In this document: piece after piece, positions 14,382 to 16,967 of the stretch
Layout: each line of letters begins with the position of its first letter
How positions within the stretch are numbered: the first letter of the stretch is position 1
Assembly: GCA_964569425.1 (NCBI GenBank)
Contig: CAZMVD010000089.1
Span: 1 to 16,967 of the forward strand
DNA: 16,967 bases
Reading direction: 5' to 3'
Origin: JACQXM01 sp964569425
GTDB lineage: Bacteria; Planctomycetota; Phycisphaerae; UBA1845
Notes under the pieces: model-generated
Databases searched by the model: none
What the model saw: only the letters and a program-made list of their open reading frames with translations
Told to the model about the DNA's origin: nothing
Program-made: the position numbers and the translations under genes

Positions 14382-15842
14382 CTAACCTTTGATCACGCCG
14401 ATCGGGCGGAGTTTCGCGACCTTGCGGCTGATGGCGGCGGTGTGCAGGACGTCGACGACCTGGAGCACGTCCTTGTAGGCATCGGGCTGTTCTTCTTCCA
14501 AGCCGGTGCGGCCGCGGGCACGGGCGATCACGCCGCGGTCGGCCAGTTCCCGCTTAATGGAGCGGCCCTTGCTGGCGCGGATGGCGGCACCGCGAGACAT
14601 GCGTCGTCCGGCGCCGTGGCAACTGCTGCCGAAGGTGTGCTCCATCGATCCCGGCTGGCCGACGAGCACGTAGCTCGCACGGCCCATGTCGCCGGGGACG
14701 AGCACCGGCTGGCCGATGGCTCGATAGCGGTCGGGCAGCTCCGGATGGCCGGGCGGGAAGGCGCGGGTCGCGCCCTTGCGGTGCACGCAGAGCTTGCAGG
14801 TTCGCCCCCCTACCTCATAGGGTTCCATCTTGGCGATGTTGTGGGCCACGTCGTACACCAACGACATGCCCAGGCGCTCGGCAGGCTGCTCGAACACTTC
14901 GGCGAACGCCTGCCGGGTGAGGTGGGTCATGATCTGCCGGTTGCACCAGGCGAAGTTGGCCGCGGCGCGCATCGCGCCCAGGTAATGTTGCCCCTCCGGC
15001 GACTCGACCGGTGCACAGACAAGTTGCCGATCGGGCAGGTCGATGCCGTATTTTTCCGGCACATGGTGCAGCGTCTTGAGCGCATCCTCGCACACTTGGT
15101 ACCCCAACCCGCGCGAGCCGGAGTGAATCATCACCGTGATGGTCCCTTCGGCCAGGCCCATGGCGGCGGCGGCGGTTTTGTCATCCACACGGTCGACTAC
15201 CTGTACCTCGAGGAAATGGTTGCCGCTGCCGAGCGTGCCGCACTGGTCGTGGCCGCGGTCGAGAGCGCGGTCGGATACAAGGTCGGGCCGGGCGTCGGGA
15301 ATGCATCCGCCGGCCTCCGTCGCTTCGAGGTCGCTATTCCAACCGAGGCCGCGCTTGACCACGTAGGACGAACCCTCCTCCATGAGCTTGCGCAGCTCGC
15401 CCTTGGAGAACTTGACAATGCCCCCGCGCCCCACGCCGCACGGCACAGTATTGAACAGCTTGTCCACCAGTTGGGTGATTCGCGGCTGCACGTCGCCGAC
15501 GGTGAGGTTCGTGCGGATCAGCCGGACGCCGCAGTTGATGTCGTAGCCGACGCCGCCGGGGCTGATGACGCCCCCCTGCGCCGGATCGGTCGCCGCCACG
15601 CCGCCGATGCAGAAGCCGTACCCCCAGTGAATGTCGGGCATGGCCAGCGAGTACTTCACGATGCCCGGCAGGCAGGCGACATTGGCCACCTGCTCCGGCG
15701 ACTTGTCCTGCTTGATCGCTGCCACCAGCTTCTCATCGGCGTAGATGAGGCCGTCGACCAGCATCCCGCGCTTGTAGCTCCGGGGAATTCGCCAGCGGAC
15801 GTCGTCAATGCGCTCCAGCGGTCCGGTGTAGGCTTCGGTCAT
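14382..15842 (-). CDS. rtcB: RNA-splicing ligase RtcB
   Basis: A 486-residue RtcB. It joins 2',3'-cyclic phosphate or 3'-phosphate ends to 5'-OH ends of RNA using GTP and manganese. The residues known from the Pyrococcus enzyme are present: GGVGYDINCGVR (C104), GSGNHFLEVQ (H209), MIHSGSRGLG (H240), DVAHNIAK (H334) and the guanylylated histidine in SSCHGAGRRMSR (H409). The MPDIHWGYGFCIGGVAA block near residue 70 is also typical. Length is close to the archaeal and long bacterial form (about 480). Start ATG 15842-15840 has GAGG about 9 bases upstream on the minus strand. The gene converges on gatD and lies downstream of archease on the same strand, but 584 bases separate them, so it may have its own promoter. 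RtcB serves tRNA splicing in archaea and RNA repair in bacteria. Confidence 0.96.
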   Translation of the reverse strand: MTEAYTGPLERIDDVRWRIPRSYKRGMLVDGLIYADEKLVAAIKQDKSPEQVANVACLPGIVKYSLAMPDIHWGYGFCIGGVAATDPAQGGVISPGGVGYDINCGVRLIRTNLTVGDVQPRITQLVDKLFNTVPCGVGRGGIVKFSKGELRKLMEEGSSYVVKRGLGWNSDLEATEAGGCIPDARPDLVSDRALDRGHDQCGTLGSGNHFLEVQVVDRVDDKTAAAAMGLAEGTITVMIHSGSRGLGYQVCEDALKTLHHVPEKYGIDLPDRQLVCAPVESPEGQHYLGAMRAAANFAWCNRQIMTHLTRQAFAEVFEQPAERLGMSLVYDVAHNIAKMEPYEVGGRTCKLCVHRKGATRAFPPGHPELPDRYRAIGQPVLVPGDMGRASYVLVGQPGSMEHTFGSSCHGAGRRMSRGAAIRASKGRSIKRELADRGVIARARGRTGLEEEQPDAYKDVLQVVDVLHTAAISRKVAKLRPIGVIKG

Positions 15843-16085
15843 GTCGGATGCCTCACATGCTTACAGAAGAGTACGCCGAATCTACCGGAGCGGAATGACA
15901 ATCGCCAGTACCGCGACAGCTTTGGCGCGGTTGAGCGTGCACCGGCCCCATCTGTATCGCGACAGCCACGGACCGGTCGGCGGCGGCTCGATGACGGCAC
16001 CGGACAGCTTGTTGGCCCGCGCGCCCGCGACGGAAGACGACCGAGCGATTCGGCGGTGGACCTCTTGTGAATCCGCGCGGAGCGG

Positions 16086-16098
16086 AGTCCCGGAGGGA
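16086..16098. repeat. Short palindrome GTCCCGGAGGGAC
   Basis: GTCCC-GGA-GGGAC is a 5-bp inverted repeat. The same 13-mer recurs at 16157-16169 as the arm of the longer palindrome, so it is a repeated unit. Confidence 0.6.
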
Positions 16099-16112
16099 CA
16101 GCGCGAAAATAG

Positions 16113-16132
16113 CCCAGCCATTCATGGCTGGG
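16113..16132. repeat. Palindrome CCCAGCCA-TTCA-TGGCTGGG
   Basis: A perfect 8-bp stem with a four-base loop, in the gap between archease and rtcB. It resembles palindromes scattered between genes in some Planctomycetota as I recall them; this is from memory, not a search. Confidence 0.6.
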
Positions 16133-16155
16133 TGTGTGGTGCGCCTCCCCACCCA

Positions 16156-16200
16156 AGTCCCGGAGGGACGGATGAAACGTTCAGCCGTCCCTCCGAGACT
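16156..16200. repeat. Long palindrome, 16-bp arms with one mismatch
   Basis: AGTCCCGGAGGGACGG (16156-16171) pairs with CCGTCCCTCCGAGACT (16185-16200), with one G-U position, around a 13-base loop (16172-16184). This would be a very stable hairpin in RNA or a cruciform in DNA. It is the core of a repetitive extragenic palindrome-like element. Confidence 0.75.
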
Positions 16201-16223
16201 GGGGATTTGGTTGGGGCGGTTTC

Positions 16224-16243
16224 CCCAGCGTTGAAACGTTGGG
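16224..16243. repeat. Imperfect palindrome CCCAGCGTT/AACGTTGGG
   Basis: CCCAGCGT, loop TGAA, ACGTTGGG: an 8-bp stem with one G-U pair. It is the fourth inverted repeat within about 160 bases and contains GTTGAAACGTT, similar to the loop of the previous palindrome. Confidence 0.5.
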
Positions 16244-16426
16244 CAATTGGCGAGCGTCTCTGCCGGGACGCACGGGGGGCTCCGGTGCAATACTGCGCAC
16301 GCGCGGTACTGGCGCAGGGGGCGGCCGAGGGGACTGCTTGTAGACACGCGCGGCGCTGATCGAAGCCCGGGAATTCGCTGAACACACGTTCATTCGCCAT
16401 TCGAGATTCGCCATTCTGCATTCTCC

Positions 16427-16846
16427 TCAGATGTCCACGATCACGGTGGCCTCGAAACCGCCGGGAACTTCGCAGACGGCCAGCTCATGATAGGTGATCG
16501 CCTTCACTTCGTGATAAAGAACGCTGGCCCGGAAGTCGACCGCGGCGGTGTCGGCGCGAGCGCGGAGACGGCGGTCGGAAAACTCGGCGATCTCTACCGC
16601 GGTGACCATAACGCGATCGTGCTCGAACAGGTGAAGCAACTCGGTGAGATAATCACGCAGGATCATGGCAGGGTCGTGGCCGGTCAGATCGAACGATTTC
16701 GGCTGCCCGGCTACGCTCGGGCGCAGCTCGCCGATGATCGCATAAAGCCCGTCGCTCGCGGCGCAAAGCACCTCGGCCAGGGTCTCCCCACGCGCCCGGA
16801 TGCCCATGTCCGCAGTGTGGTCGAAGATGTCGAAGGAACGCGGCAC
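16427..16846 (-). CDS. Archease, RtcB activator
   Basis: A 139-residue archease, a small protein that speeds RtcB guanylylation and widens its nucleotide use. The N-terminus reads FDIFDHTADMGIRARGETL (family: .HTADxGI.A.G.TL..) with D13 in the conserved D position; the middle has LRDYLTELLHLFEHDR (family: LL..WL.ELL.L.); the C-terminal part has HEVKAITYHEL, and the protein ends VIVDI, both typical. Start is GTG (16846-16844) because the family begins here and no in-frame ATG lies upstream; no good ribosome binding site is seen. It lies upstream of rtcB on the same strand and is usually its neighbour. Confidence 0.9.
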   Translation of the reverse strand: MPRSFDIFDHTADMGIRARGETLAEVLCAASDGLYAIIGELRPSVAGQPKSFDLTGHDPAMILRDYLTELLHLFEHDRVMVTAVEIAEFSDRRLRARADTAAVDFRASVLYHEVKAITYHELAVCEVPGGFEATVIVDI

Positions 16847-16925
16847 GGGCGCCCATTACACGGTTGCGGCCGGGCCGAAGCAAGAGAATCGCGGGGGGAA
16901 TGGCGATAAAGGCACGGAGCGACTG

Positions 16926-16940
16926 TCTTGAGAATCAAGA
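16926..16940. repeat. Inverted repeat TCTTGA-GAA-TCAAGA upstream of archease
   Basis: A perfect 6-bp inverted repeat with a three-base spacer, about 80 bases upstream of the archease start. It may be an operator. No promoter hexamers could be placed with confidence in the remaining 121 bases to the window edge. Confidence 0.35.
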
Positions 16941-16967
16941 GGTAGCAAGGGTTGATCTCCAGGGTTT

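Larger units (their letters stand above)
15843..16426. other. 584-base gap between archease and rtcB, palindrome-rich, no gene
   Basis: No coding region is supported. The left half (15843-16080) has no clear element beyond the rtcB leader. From 16086 to about 16243 there are four inverted repeats in a row, listed separately. The right end (16380-16426), next to the archease stop, has the short repetitive text CATTCGCCATTCGAGATTCG. Possible promoters for rtcB could not be fixed. Confidence 0.5.

Noticed and set aside
14442..16070. Plus-strand open frame of 542 codons
   Set aside because: Antisense to rtcB, whose metal and guanylylation residues are all present; the frame has no recognisable motif.
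16086..16243. CRISPR array
   Set aside because: The repeats are unequal palindromes of different sequence and spacing, with no constant repeat-spacer pattern and no cas gene.

Overview
The window is a high-GC bacterial chromosome segment with dense genes and short intergenic gaps. The gene mix (bifunctional-nuclease family protein, PEP-CTERM-locus-like ATPase, capsule export and kinase genes, many imperfect intergenic palindromes) fits Planctomycetota or a relative. That placement is an inference from recall, because no rRNA or other phylogenetic marker is present. The archaeal-type genes on the right make an archaeon worth considering, but panB, the BFN-family protein, PilT and the polysaccharide lipoprotein argue for a bacterium.

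Left part (1-4984): the 3' end of panB (pantothenate synthesis); a 132-residue BFN/DUF151 protein; an arabinokinase/galactokinase-like GHMP kinase with an altered phosphate loop; moaA (first step of molybdopterin synthesis); a small TPR protein on the minus strand; and a PilT-type retraction ATPase with its own sigma70-like promoter.

Middle (4974-10219): a minus-strand ExeA/GspA-like AAA ATPase with a long coiled-coil tail is divergent from a plus-strand polysaccharide cluster. That cluster has a Wza-like outer-membrane export lipoprotein, a cytoplasmic CpsD/CapB-like tyrosine kinase, a GT-B glycosyltransferase and a small lipoprotein. It resembles exopolysaccharide loci of the PEP-CTERM type, but no Wzz-like co-polymerase lies between the export protein and the kinase.

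Intergenic region 10220-10907: this is the most unusual stretch. It holds two 14/16 matches to the bacterial parS centromere site, an AT-rich patch, an 8-bp periodic repeat, several nested hairpins, and an abrupt change of GC skew (C-rich to G-rich on the plus strand) near 10.8 kb. Together these suggest a replication-origin or centromere neighbourhood, although no dnaA, parA or parB gene and no good DnaA box is visible.

Right part (10843-16967): a good promoter precedes gatE-gatD, which overlap by 4 bp and encode the GatDE Glu-tRNA(Gln) amidotransferase normally regarded as archaeal. Facing them are rtcB (3'-phosphate RNA ligase) and archease (its activator), separated from each other by a 584-base gap full of palindromes. 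The right end is thus a tRNA charging and RNA repair block of archaeal flavour. GatDE would convert Glu-tRNA(Gln) to Gln-tRNA(Gln), and archease would promote the guanylylation turnover of RtcB.
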